From: Anaerolineae bacterium | GTDB lineage: Bacteria > Chloroflexota > Anaerolineae > UBA3071 | NCBI GenBank assembly: GCA_029907105.1 | Contig: JARYMM010000032.1 | Coordinates: 1-40,259, forward strand | Direction: 5' to 3' | Length of the DNA: 40,259 nt | Part shown: positions 18,166 through 25,875 of the stretch, piece after piece | Numbering within the stretch: position 1 is the first letter of the stretch | How the letters are laid out: each line of letters opens with the position of its first letter | Program-made: the position numbers and the translations under genes | Notes under the pieces: model-generated | The model's input: the letters and a program-made list of their open reading frames with translations, nothing else | What the model was told of the DNA's origin: nothing | Databases searched by the model: none

Positions 18166-18933
18166 TTAAGACGGGTTGCGCTCGGCGATCAGGCGCAGCC
18201 CATCCAGGGTCAGCCAGGGCTCAACGACCTCGATCTCCGACGTGAGCGGGGCAATGACCTGCGCCAGCCCGCCGGTGGCGATGACCGAAGCCCGGCCTCC
18301 CAGTTCGCCGCGCAGCCGCCGGATGAGCCCCTCCGTCAGCCCCACGTAGCCGAAGATCAGCCCCGATTGCATGGAGTGCACGGTGTTCTTGCCGATGGCT
18401 GCTGGCGGCGCGGTCAACTGCACGCGAGGCAATTGTGCCGTGCGGCCAGCCAGCGCGTCGGCGGCCAGGCTCAGGCCCGGAGCGATGGCCACCCCCAGGA
18501 ATTCGCCCGGCTCGGCCACGGTGCTGAAGGTGGTCGCCGTGCCGAAATCCACGACGATACAGTTACGGCGAAAGCGGTCGTAGGCGGCGACGGCATTGGC
18601 GATCAGGTCGGCCCCCACCTCCGCCGGGTTGTCGGTGCGGATGTTCAGCCCGGTGCGTACGCCGGGGCCGAGCACCAGCGGTGGGCGGCTGACGTAGCGC
18701 TGGCACAGCTCGCGGAAGACGCCCGTGAGCGGCGGCACCACGCTGCTCAGGATCACCCGTCGGATGTCCGTCAGTTGGATGTCCCGGTCGCGCAGGAATT
18801 CCTTGAGCAACACGGCGTACTCGTCGGCCATCTTGTCCGGCACGGTGCGCATGCGCCAGTGGGCCACCCACTGCCCCCTGTGATGGATGCCGAACACGAT
18901 GTTGGTGTTGCCGATGTCAACGCACAACAGCAT
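18166..18933 (-). CDS. coaX: Type III pantothenate kinase
   Basis: Phosphorylates pantothenate, the first step of coenzyme A synthesis; the type III enzyme belongs to the ASKHA fold. The protein has 255 residues. Motifs are VDIGNTNIVFGI at the N-terminus (phosphate-binding), VVDFGTATTFS around the middle and GVAIAPGLSLAADAL. ATG 18933 follows GGAGGG by 8 bases; an upstream in-frame ATG at 18990 would start inside a palindrome. It is the last gene of the minus-strand run that begins at the lipoprotein gene. Confidence 0.93.
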   Translation of the reverse strand: MLLCVDIGNTNIVFGIHHRGQWVAHWRMRTVPDKMADEYAVLLKEFLRDRDIQLTDIRRVILSSVVPPLTGVFRELCQRYVSRPPLVLGPGVRTGLNIRTDNPAEVGADLIANAVAAYDRFRRNCIVVDFGTATTFSTVAEPGEFLGVAIAPGLSLAADALAGRTAQLPRVQLTAPPAAIGKNTVHSMQSGLIFGYVGLTEGLIRRLRGELGGRASVIATGGLAQVIAPLTSEIEVVEPWLTLDGLRLIAERNPS

Positions 18934-18951
18934 CGTCTTACCCTCCGTTGT

Positions 18952-18989
18952 GGCGGTTTCAAACCGCCTGGGGCGGTTTGAAACCGCCA
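18952..18989. repeat. Two adjacent perfect 17-base palindromes
   Basis: GGCGGTTTCAAACCGCC at 18952-18968 and GGCGGTTTGAAACCGCC at 18973-18989 are each self-complementary and also pair with each other. They fill the 57-base gap between the permease gene stop (18991) and coaX. They could act as a terminator or a partial read-through element. Confidence 0.75.
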
Positions 18990-18990
18990 C

Positions 18991-19878
18991 CTACCTGCGG
19001 TGTGGGTCCAGATGGTCGCGCAGACCATCCCCCAGGAAATTGAACCCCAAGACGGTGAGGCCGATGGCCAGGCCGGGGAAGATGGCCAGCCAGGGCCCCC
19101 GGTCCATGAACAGCCGTGCCTCCTCCAGCATCCTCCCCCAACTGGGCAGCGGCGGCTGGGTGCCCAGCCCCAGGTAGCTCAACGAGGCCTCGGACAGGAT
19201 GGCCGTGGCGAAGCTCACGCTGGCCTGCACCAATAGTGGGGCCAATCCGTTGGGCAGGATGTGCCGCCACAGAATATGCCAATCTGTCCCGCCCACAGAC
19301 CGCGCCGCCTCCACATAGCCCTCCTCCCGTACCGCCAACACCGAGGCCCGGGTCAGCCGGGCGAAGATCGGCACGTTCACCACCCCGATGGCCAGCATGG
19401 CGTTGACGTGCCCTGGCCCCAAAGCCCCGACCACGGCGATGGCCAGGAGGATAGCCGGGAAGGCGAACAGGGCATCCATCAGCCGCATCAGCACTTCGCC
19501 CAGCAACCCGCCGTAGAAGCCGGCCACCGCCCCGATGACCACCCCTCCTCCCAGCCCGATGCCCACCGCCACCGCCCCCACGCTGAGGGCGATCCCCGCC
19601 CCGCCCATCACCCGGCTCAGGATGTCCCGCCCGTACTGATCGGTGCCCAGGGGATGGGCTGCGTCCGGCGGCCGGAGCCGGCTGGCGATGTCCATGGCCG
19701 TCGGGTCATGGGGAGCGGCGCAGTAGCCGAGCAGGGCGACCGCGCTCATCGCCAGCACGATGACCACACCCCACACCAGAAGCGGGCTGGCCCCCTGTAA
19801 TGCGGAATGCGGAATGCGGAATGCGGAATGCTTCCGTCCCGGTTGGAAACCTTCGGCGATCAAACGGGGTCTCTTCAC
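18991..19878 (-). CDS. ABC transporter permease, peptide/nickel type (DppC-like)
   Basis: Second inner-membrane permease of a peptide-type importer (BPD transport family). The core has five to six hydrophobic segments and the EAA loop that contacts the ATPase (EEGYVEAARSVGGTDWHILW). It also has DPTAMDIASRLRPPDAAHPLGTDQYGRD in two blocks, the typical N-terminal extracytoplasmic stretch. The start is uncertain. GTG 19878 gives 295 residues; the residues before the first membrane segment are partly encoded by heptamer repeat (19799-19833), translated as HSAFRIPHSA. A longer frame reaches into the upstream permease gene and is not credible. Confidence 0.85.
   Translation of the reverse strand: MKRPRLIAEGFQPGRKHSAFRIPHSALQGASPLLVWGVVIVLAMSAVALLGYCAAPHDPTAMDIASRLRPPDAAHPLGTDQYGRDILSRVMGGAGIALSVGAVAVGIGLGGGVVIGAVAGFYGGLLGEVLMRLMDALFAFPAILLAIAVVGALGPGHVNAMLAIGVVNVPIFARLTRASVLAVREEGYVEAARSVGGTDWHILWRHILPNGLAPLLVQASVSFATAILSEASLSYLGLGTQPPLPSWGRMLEEARLFMDRGPWLAIFPGLAIGLTVLGFNFLGDGLRDHLDPHRR
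19799..19833. repeat. Heptamer array AATGCGG inside the DppC-like 5' end
   Basis: Four AATGCGG units run from 19799 to 19826, with a fifth diverged unit to 19833. They lie within the probable coding part of the permease gene, before its first membrane segment. Confidence 0.8.
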
Positions 19879-19910
19879 CTTGGGCGGAGACCCTCGGCGA
19901 TCAAAAGTTT

Positions 19911-19938
19911 GAGCTTTGAGCTTTGAGCTTTGAGCTTT
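19911..19938. repeat. Heptamer array GAGCTTT in the permease spacer
   Basis: Four perfect GAGCTTT units lie at 19911-19938, 4 bases downstream (on the minus strand) of the stop of the DppB-like gene at 19943. Confidence 0.8.
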
Positions 19939-19942
19939 CAAC

Positions 19943-20893
19943 TTACTTGTTCTCCAGCGAGATGCGCGGGTCGAGCCAGGCATAGGCCAGGTCCACCAGG
20001 AAGTTGATGACCACCACCAGGGCAGCGATGAACAGCACCAACCCCTGGATGAGGGGCAGGTCGCGGTTGTTGATGGCGAAGAGCACCAGCCGGCCCAGGC
20101 CCGGCAGGGCAAAGACCTGCTCGACGACGATGCTCCCCCCCAGGAGGAAGCCCAGTTGCAGGCCGAGGACGGTTACGGTGGGGATGAGGGCGTTCTTCAG
20201 GGCGTGGCGGAGGATGACCTGCGCTTCGGAGAGGCCCTTGGCCCGGGCGGTGCGGATGTGGTCACGGGTCAGCTCTTCCAGCATCGAGGCCCGCACCAGG
20301 CGGGCCAGCACCCCGGCCATGGGCAGCCCCAGGGCCAGGACGGGCATGGCCAGGGTGCGCAGCGCCCCCAGCAGGCTCTGACCCCAGGGCACATACCCGC
20401 CCGAGGGCAGCCACCGCCAGCTCAGGGCAAAGAGGAGAATCAGGAGGATGCCGATCCAGAACGAGGGCAGGGCCAGCCCCGCCTGGGCGAAGACCAGCAC
20501 CCCGTAGTCGAGGGCGCTGCGCTGGCGGACGGCGGCCAGGATGCCGAGGGGCAAGGCCAAAAACACGGCCAGGATCAGCGAGAGGAAGGCCAGGGAGAGG
20601 GTGACCGGCAGCCGCCCGGCGATGAGGGCGGCTACCGGCCGGCCGTGCCGCAGCGAGACCCCCAGGTTCCCGCGCAGCACCCCGCTCAGCCAGCTCAGGT
20701 ATTGCAGGGGCAACGGGCGATCCAGCCCCAGTTGCGCCCGCAGCTCGGCCAGGGCCTCGGGCGGGGCCTCAGTGCCCAGGATGAGCTGGGCCGGATCGCC
20801 CGGCACCACCTGCACCACCACGAAGGTGACCAGGGAGATCAGGAACAGGGTGAGCAGGAAGGATGGAAAACGTCTTAACAAGTAGGTGCGCAT
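19943..20893 (-). CDS. ABC transporter permease, peptide/nickel type (DppB-like)
   Basis: First inner-membrane permease of the same importer, 316 residues. It has the N-terminal membrane segment of the DppB family (FLLTLFLISLVTFVVVQVVPGDP), a long periplasmic stretch (LGLDRPLPLQYLSWLSGVL), and the EAA loop (HIRTARAKGLSEAQVILRHALKN). I use ATG 20893 (MRTYLLRRFPSF); ATG 20911 is an alternative and neither has a good ribosome site. No ATPase gene lies in this window, so the importer must borrow or encode it elsewhere. Confidence 0.92.
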   Translation of the reverse strand: MRTYLLRRFPSFLLTLFLISLVTFVVVQVVPGDPAQLILGTEAPPEALAELRAQLGLDRPLPLQYLSWLSGVLRGNLGVSLRHGRPVAALIAGRLPVTLSLAFLSLILAVFLALPLGILAAVRQRSALDYGVLVFAQAGLALPSFWIGILLILLFALSWRWLPSGGYVPWGQSLLGALRTLAMPVLALGLPMAGVLARLVRASMLEELTRDHIRTARAKGLSEAQVILRHALKNALIPTVTVLGLQLGFLLGGSIVVEQVFALPGLGRLVLFAINNRDLPLIQGLVLFIAALVVVINFLVDLAYAWLDPRISLENK

Positions 20894-20960
20894 CGTCCCA
20901 TAGGCAGGCAACGAGGCGACGAGTAACGAGTGATGAGTGACGAGTGTCCCACCTTACTTA

Positions 20961-21064
20961 CCTCGTTGCCTCACTGCCCCATTGCCCCATTGCCTCATTG
21001 CCCCATTGCCTCATTGCCTCGTTGCCTCATTGCCTCATTGCCTCATTGCCTTGTTGCCTCGTTA
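20961..21064. repeat. Thirteen 8-base units between lipoprotein and permease genes
   Basis: Thirteen consecutive 8-mers of the CCTCATTG / CCCCATTG / CCTCGTTG type fill 20961-21064, ending at the stop codon of the upstream (minus-strand) lipoprotein gene. A partly complementary stretch (ggcaacgaggcgacgag) lies at about 20908-20924. The period is 8 here, not 7. Confidence 0.85.
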
Positions 21065-21065
21065 C

Positions 21066-22718
21066 TCATTGCCCGCCTCTCCATACCGTCCGCAGGTCGT
21101 AGATGTCAATGGGGTAGAGCTGCCAGCCCTGGACCTCCTCTCGCAACCCCACCGAGGAGAGAGGGGCCAGGAGATAGACGGCCACCGCGTCGTCGGCCAG
21201 GATGCGCTGCATCTCGGCGTAGATCTGGCGGCGGCGGGCCGGGTCGGTGCTGACGGCCCCCTCCCGCACCAGCTCGTCGTAGTGGGGGTTGTGGTAGTTC
21301 ATGTAGTTCTCCTTGCTGTCGCTGACGTAGCGGTTGAGGAAGGGGTCGGGGTCGAGCCGGCCGGTGTGGCCCAGGGTGGTCAGTTCGTAATTCCGGCCGA
21401 AGTATACCTGCTCCAGGTAGGTGGCCCACTCGATGGTCTCCAGCCTGGCCTTGATGCCCACTTTGGCCAGTTGGTCGGCGATGACCTCGCCGTTGCGGAT
21501 GTGGAAATCGTAGGGTTGGGGCAGGGCGATGGTGGTCTCGAAGCCATCGGGGTAGCCGGCCTCGGCCAGGAGCGCTTTGGCCTTCTCGGGGTCGTAGGGG
21601 TAGCGAGCGGTCAGGTCCACGTAGAAGTCGCTGATCGGGGGCATGTGGCTGCCGATGGGTACCCCGATTCCCCACTGCGCCCCTTCGATCACCGCCTGTT
21701 TGTCAATGGCGTGGTTGAGGGCCTGGCGCACCCGCAGGTCGTCGAAGGGGGGGCGGGCGTTGTTGATGGCCAGCAGTTGGATGCCGTTGAACGGCTGCTG
21801 GATGACCTGGAGGCCGGGCTCATCCCGGAGGCCGGCGATCTCCTGGGCTGGCACCTCGGGCACCACGTCCACCTCGCCGGTCTTCAGGCTGATCAGCCGG
21901 GCAGCGGGGTCGCTGATCACCCGGAAGGTGACCTCGTCCAGGTAGGGCACGTTGGGGACGAAGTACCTGTCGAAGCGGCGCAGCTTGACGTGGCTATCGG
22001 GCACCCATTCCACGAACTGGAAGGGGCCGCTGCCCACGGGGTGGTCGCGCAGGGTGTCGGCGGCTTCCTGGGGGACGATGGCCGTCCAGCCGTAGGCCAG
22101 GTTGGAGAGGAAGGCAGCCTGGGGCCGGGCGAGGGTGAAGACCACGGTGTGGTCGTCGGGGGTCTCGATGGCGGAGATGATCTGATAGTCCTTGGCGCGG
22201 GGGCTGGCCGTTTCGGGGTTGAGGATGCGCTCGAAACTGTACTTCACGTCGGCGGCGGTCATCTTCCGCCCGTTGTGGAAGAACACATCGTCGCGCAGGT
22301 GGAAGGTCCACTTCAGCCCATCGTCCCAGGTCTCCCAGGAGGTGGCCAGGTCGGGCTGGATGCGGCTCTGGGGGTCCACCTGCACCAGGGTGTCGTAGAG
22401 GTTGCGGGTGATCTGGAAGGTGGCGGCAGCCACGGTCTTGTGGGGGTCGAGGCCATCCACGTCGGCAGCGACGGCCACGGTCAGAGAACCGCCCTGCCGG
22501 GTGGCGGGCGTGATGGTGGGGCCCGGACCGGCTGGAGTGAGAAGCGGGGGCGCGCAGGCGGTGATCAGCCCTGCCAGGATCAGCATCAGCAGGGCTAGCC
22601 TTGCACTGAGCGGAGCGAACGTGCCTGCACTGAGCGGAGCGAACGTGCCTGCACTGAGCGGAGCGAACGTGCCTGCACTGAGCGGAGCGAATGTGCAGAG
22701 AGTGTTTCGGGCATTCAT
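21066..22718 (-). CDS. Peptide/nickel-type ABC transporter substrate-binding lipoprotein
   Basis: Extracytoplasmic solute-binding protein of the SBP_bac_5 family (DppA/OppA type), 550 residues. Family blocks are SLTVAVAADVDGLDPHKTV, LYDTLVQVDPQ, TWDDGLKWTFHLRDDVFFHNG in parts, and RVRQALNHAIDKQAVIEGA-like DLRVRQALNHAIDK. ATG 22718 follows gaggaggt by 6 bases. The signal is odd: four copies of an 8-residue repeat (TFAPLSAG) occupy residues 9-40, before the hydrophobic core LALLMLILAGL and the lipobox LITAC, so the lipidated cysteine is residue 55. Members usually have it near residue 20-25. Confidence 0.93.
   Translation of the reverse strand: MNARNTLCTFAPLSAGTFAPLSAGTFAPLSAGTFAPLSARLALLMLILAGLITACAPPLLTPAGPGPTITPATRQGGSLTVAVAADVDGLDPHKTVAAATFQITRNLYDTLVQVDPQSRIQPDLATSWETWDDGLKWTFHLRDDVFFHNGRKMTAADVKYSFERILNPETASPRAKDYQIISAIETPDDHTVVFTLARPQAAFLSNLAYGWTAIVPQEAADTLRDHPVGSGPFQFVEWVPDSHVKLRRFDRYFVPNVPYLDEVTFRVISDPAARLISLKTGEVDVVPEVPAQEIAGLRDEPGLQVIQQPFNGIQLLAINNARPPFDDLRVRQALNHAIDKQAVIEGAQWGIGVPIGSHMPPISDFYVDLTARYPYDPEKAKALLAEAGYPDGFETTIALPQPYDFHIRNGEVIADQLAKVGIKARLETIEWATYLEQVYFGRNYELTTLGHTGRLDPDPFLNRYVSDSKENYMNYHNPHYDELVREGAVSTDPARRRQIYAEMQRILADDAVAVYLLAPLSSVGLREEVQGWQLYPIDIYDLRTVWRGGQ
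22603..22696. repeat. 24-base tandem repeat in the lipoprotein signal region
   Basis: Units start at 22603, 22627, 22651 and 22675, with the last one slightly shorter and carrying one change. Each contains cactgagcggagcgaacgtg. A unit is 8 codons, so the frame is kept whatever the copy number. Confidence 0.9.
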
Positions 22719-22772
22719 TTCGGTACCTCCTCGGTGTGTGATGAGTGAGGGCCGGAGGGCAGGGAAAAGGAA

Positions 22773-22796
22773 GCCCCTTGGGGCGTGCCAAGGGGC
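22773..22796 (-). terminator. Hairpin in the lipoprotein operon leader
   Basis: GCCCCTTGG (22773-22781) and CCAAGGGGC (22788-22796) are fully complementary around a 6-base loop. On the minus strand ttccttttccc follows the stem, so it could work as an attenuating terminator within the leader, about 55 bases before the start codon. I see no leader peptide or known riboswitch fold with it. Confidence 0.4.
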
Positions 22797-23013
22797 AGGT
22801 GTTGCTCACCTTGCTCGTGGCGGATTGTCAAATCCGCTACGAACCGCCGGATCTAGCGATCCAGCGGGAGCGAAATGATGGTGAGGATTCCCGCCGTCTC
22901 GGTCGCCTCGGCGATCCAAGCGACTACAGTTGTCTGCTGTTCCCGCTGGATTGCCAAATCCAGCGGGGATGGCCTGGAGCTCACCGCCGCCCTATGCGGT
23001 CGGTGGCGTTTAT

Positions 23014-23042
23014 ACTATACTACGGATGGGCAAAAAGGTCAA
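23014..23042 (-). promoter_or_regulatory. Sigma-70-type promoter for the ABC importer operon
   Basis: On the minus strand TTGACC (23037-23042) is followed after exactly 17 bases by TATAGT (23014-23019). It points towards the lipoprotein gene that starts at 22718. Confidence 0.65.
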
Positions 23043-23058
23043 ATCAGGCTTTAAGGAG

Positions 23059-23087
23059 TTGCCCAAAAGCGAGATGAAGGTTATAAT
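23059..23087 (+). promoter_or_regulatory. Sigma-70-type promoter for the MFS-peptidase operon
   Basis: TTGCCC (23059-23064) and a consensus TATAAT (23082-23087) are 17 bases apart, leaving a leader of about 85 bases before the ATG at 23178. Its -35 box is only 16 bases from that of the divergent minus-strand promoter, so one bound regulator could act on both. Confidence 0.65.
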
Positions 23088-23177
23088 GGACCGGGTTTGT
23101 CCTCCCAGTCTCCCTCACGCTGGGCAATTCATCGGCCGGTCAGGAAGCCGGCCGGGAACAGAGGAGGAGAATCGGCC

Positions 23178-24479
23178 ATGAGACCACGCTCCACATACCG
23201 CTGGTTCGTCGTTTTCGTCTTCTTTGCTTTCATGCTGCTCCACCAGTCCGACAAGCTCCTGATCGGCCCCCTCACCACCCCCATCATGGAGATGTTCCGC
23301 ATCAACGAGGCGCAGATGGGCGCGGTGTTCACCGGCGCCCTCATCGTGGGGGCGGTACTCTATCCGCTGTGGGGCTACCTGTACGACCGCTACGCGCGCT
23401 CCAAGTTGCTGGCCCTGGCTTCCTTCATCTGGGGGGCCACTACCTGGCTCAGCGCCATCGCCCCCACCTACCGTTCCTTCCTGGCCACGCGGGCGACCAC
23501 GGGGATTGATGACTCCAGCTATCCCGGCCTGTACAGCCTGATCTCCGACTACTTCGAGCCGCGCATACGGGGGAAGATCTATGGGCTGTTGCAGCTCACC
23601 GCGCCGCTGGGCTACATGCTGGGGATGATCCTGGCCTTGCTCTTGCGCGACACGATCGGTTGGCGGGGCGTCTTTTACCTCACCGGCTCGCTGGGGGTGC
23701 TGCTGGCCGTGGTGATTTTCTTCGGCGTGCGCGAGGCCCCGCGCGGCCGCAGCGAGCCGGAACTGGCCGACCTGGAGGAGATCGGCGTCTACCGCTTCGA
23801 CTGGAAGATCGCCCGTGGCCTGTTCCGCAAGCGCAGCCTCGTCCTCCTCTTCGTGCAGGGGTTCTTCGGCGTTTTCCCCTGGAATGTCATCACCTACTGG
23901 TTCTTCCGCTATCTGGAGGCGGAGCGGGGCTACACGTCCGATGCGGTGATGGTGACGATGGTCACGGCGGTGTTGGTCTTGGCTTCCGGCTACTTCATCG
24001 GCGGGGCGTTGGGCGATTTCTTCTTCCGGCGCATGCCACGCGGCCGCCTGATGGTGGCCACGGTCGCTGTGCTCCTGGGAGCCATCCTTCTCCTCCTCAC
24101 CCTCAACGCCGTGCCGGTGGCCAACAGGGGCCTTTTCCTGGTGATGCTGAGCATCACGGCCCTGTTCATCCCCTTCGCCTCACCCAATGTCGTCTCCACG
24201 ATCTACGACATCACTCTGCCGGAGGTGCGCAGCACAGCCCTGGCCGTCCAGTATTTCATCGAATCGGCCGGCGCGGCGCTGGCGCCTCTCCTCGCCGGCC
24301 TGATCGCCGTGCGCTCCTCTCTCAAGGATGCCATCCTGATCATCTGCGTCTCCGCCTGGCTGCTCTGCTCGCTCTTCTTCGTCTTCACAGCCTACTTTGT
24401 CCCCGAGGATATCCGGACACTGCGTCAGCAGTTGCAGCAGCGGGCGGAGGCAGAGAGAAGCAGAGGAGCAGGGGAGTAG
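23178..24479 (+). CDS. Major facilitator superfamily transporter, spinster-like
   Basis: Twelve-segment secondary transporter, 433 residues. It has the MFS loop between segments 2 and 3 (GYLYDRYARSKLLALASFIW), the ATRATTGIDDSSYPGLYSLI segment and the EPRIRGKIYGLLQL motif found in spinster-like carriers. The substrate cannot be told. ATG 23178 lies behind a strong gaggaggag; the frame is open upstream to 23097 but that part has no MFS features. It ends 5 bases before the M28 peptidase gene, suggesting joint expression. Confidence 0.9.
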   Translation: MRPRSTYRWFVVFVFFAFMLLHQSDKLLIGPLTTPIMEMFRINEAQMGAVFTGALIVGAVLYPLWGYLYDRYARSKLLALASFIWGATTWLSAIAPTYRSFLATRATTGIDDSSYPGLYSLISDYFEPRIRGKIYGLLQLTAPLGYMLGMILALLLRDTIGWRGVFYLTGSLGVLLAVVIFFGVREAPRGRSEPELADLEEIGVYRFDWKIARGLFRKRSLVLLFVQGFFGVFPWNVITYWFFRYLEAERGYTSDAVMVTMVTAVLVLASGYFIGGALGDFFFRRMPRGRLMVATVAVLLGAILLLLTLNAVPVANRGLFLVMLSITALFIPFASPNVVSTIYDITLPEVRSTALAVQYFIESAGAALAPLLAGLIAVRSSLKDAILIICVSAWLLCSLFFVFTAYFVPEDIRTLRQQLQQRAEAERSRGAGE

Positions 24480-24484
24480 GGGAG

Positions 24485-25690
24485 ATGGCAGCAGAGAAGC
24501 AGGTGACTTCAGAGGAGCGGTACGCTGGGAAGGCTTACGAGCATGTCATCACCCTGGCCCGGACCATCGGCGGCCGGGGAAGCTGCACGCTCGAGGAGCG
24601 GCAGGCCGCCGCCTACGGCGCTCAGCAGATGCAAGAGTTGGGCGTGGGGCAGGTGCGTCTGGAGCCGTTCCGTGCCGCGCCGTCCACCTACCGCCCCTAT
24701 GCGCTGGCCTTCATCGCCGCGCTGCTGGGGACGAGCGTAGCCTGGCTGGGCGGGCGGATGGCCCTGATCCTGGCCGCGCTGTTGAATGCTTTGGGGGCCT
24801 GGGCCATGCTGGCGGAGAGCGATTTCTCCGGCAACTGGACGCGGCGGCTGCTGCCTCGCGGCAGGAGCCAGAACGCGGTGGGGGTCGTGCCTGCTGCCGG
24901 GAAGCCCGCCCGCCGCGTCGTCCTGGTTGCCCATCTGGACACGCATCGCACGCCGATTTTCTACTCCTCGGCCGCCTGGCAGCGGCTGTTCAGCGTCCTG
25001 GTGGGGTTGGCCTTCGTCAGCATGGCCGTGAGCGCGGTGGTCTACCTTGCCGGAGCCATCAGCGGCTGGGGCGGGGTGCGGTGGGTCGGCCTGGCGATGG
25101 CGCCCATGGAGCTCTTTGCCCTGGCCATGAGCGTGCACGCCGACCTCACCCCCTTCTCGCCGGGGGCCAACGACAATGCTTCCGGCGTCGGCTCGGTGCT
25201 GGCCCTGGCTGCCCGCCTGGTGCGGGAACCGCTGCGGCACACAGAGGTCTGGCTGCTGCTGACCGGCGGTGAGGAGGCGGCGTCCTACGGCATGGCCGCC
25301 TTCCTGGATGCCCATGGCGATGAGCTGAGGGAGGCGGCGATCATCAACCTGGACCAGGTGGGGATGGGGCAGGTGAGCGCGCCGGTGCCCGAGGGGCTCA
25401 TCATCCGCCGGAAACCGCATCCGGAATTGCTGGCCCTGGCCCGGCGGGTGGCGGAAGCGCATCCGGAGCTGGGCTTCCGCGAGCACTTTGGCGCCGCCTA
25501 CACCGACGCGGCGGTGGCCCACAAGCGGGGCTTCAGAGCGCTCTCGCTGGACGCCATGCCCGCGGATGGGCCCACGCAGGTGCACTGGCATCAGATGTCG
25601 GACACGCCGGAGCGCGTGGAGATGGAAGCGCTGCGGGATGTGCACCTGTTCGTGCGGGAGATGCTTCAGGCGCTGGATTCCGGCGAGTGA
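24485..25690 (+). CDS. Membrane-bound M28-family metallopeptidase
   Basis: Probable zinc aminopeptidase of family M28, 401 residues. By my count the metal ligands are H150 (VAHLDTH), D230 (GANDNASG), E264 with the catalytic base E263 (GGEEAASYG), D290 (INLDQVG) and H369 (HQMSDT). Hydrophobic segments at about 72-110 and 168-220 are inserted before and after the HxD motif, so the catalytic domain is tied to the membrane. The start ATG 24485 follows ggggag. With the adjacent MFS carrier it could process and export or import peptide or amino acid conjugates; this is inference. Confidence 0.88.
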   Translation: MAAEKQVTSEERYAGKAYEHVITLARTIGGRGSCTLEERQAAAYGAQQMQELGVGQVRLEPFRAAPSTYRPYALAFIAALLGTSVAWLGGRMALILAALLNALGAWAMLAESDFSGNWTRRLLPRGRSQNAVGVVPAAGKPARRVVLVAHLDTHRTPIFYSSAAWQRLFSVLVGLAFVSMAVSAVVYLAGAISGWGGVRWVGLAMAPMELFALAMSVHADLTPFSPGANDNASGVGSVLALAARLVREPLRHTEVWLLLTGGEEAASYGMAAFLDAHGDELREAAIINLDQVGMGQVSAPVPEGLIIRRKPHPELLALARRVAEAHPELGFREHFGAAYTDAAVAHKRGFRALSLDAMPADGPTQVHWHQMSDTPERVEMEALRDVHLFVREMLQALDSGE

Positions 25691-25714
25691 CGTCTGAGAC
25701 GACGATTGGTGTGG

Positions 25715-25743
25715 TTGACCCGGCGATGATCTTGTGGTATACT
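25715..25743 (+). promoter_or_regulatory. Sigma-70-type promoter for the MNT/HEPN pair
   Basis: TTGACC (25715-25720) and TATACT (25738-25743) are 17 bases apart, 133 bases ahead of the first gene. A long inverted repeat lies between promoter and gene, in the transcribed leader. Confidence 0.65.
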
Positions 25744-25771
25744 CTTTTGGGCAATAACGCAGGACTCACTC

Positions 25772-25837
25772 GTCATGCTGAAGCGAAGCGAAGCATCTCG
25801 GCGTGCGAAGGAGACTCTTCGCTGCGCTCAGAGTGAC
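25772..25837. repeat. Dispersed inverted repeat in the MNT/HEPN leader
   Basis: Arms 25772-25799 (gtcatgctgaag...aagcatctc) and 25811-25837 (gagactcttcg...agagtgac) pair imperfectly, followed by a T-rich stretch. It belongs to the same family as the repeat at 828-903. Confidence 0.75.
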
Positions 25838-25875
25838 TTTTTGCAGTACTGTCTTTTTTGGGGAGCGAATGAGCG

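Larger units (their letters stand above)
22719..23177. other. 459-base divergent control region
   Basis: This gap separates the lipoprotein operon (minus) from the MFS gene (plus) and I find no gene in it. It holds two back-to-back promoters (23014-23042 minus, 23059-23087 plus), two palindromes of the CTGGA type (about 22827-22855 and 22947-22968), a GC-rich hairpin (22773-22796), and at its ends the ribosome sites of both flanking genes. The minus-strand transcript would have a leader of about 290 bases. Confidence 0.7.

Noticed and set aside
20156..20878. Long plus-strand frame opposite the DppB-like permease
   Set aside because: It is Gln/Gly/Pro-rich low-complexity translation opposite a clear membrane protein gene, as are the long frames opposite secY, the lipoprotein and the M28 peptidase.
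20961..21064. Possible CRISPR array
   Set aside because: Units are 8 bases and contiguous, with no spacers between them. The other arrays are also contiguous tandem repeats.
23660..24484. N-terminal extension of the M28 peptidase into the MFS gene
   Set aside because: The frame is open but Arg/Pro-rich and overlaps the whole second half of a well-supported transporter; ATG 24485 has its own ribosome site.
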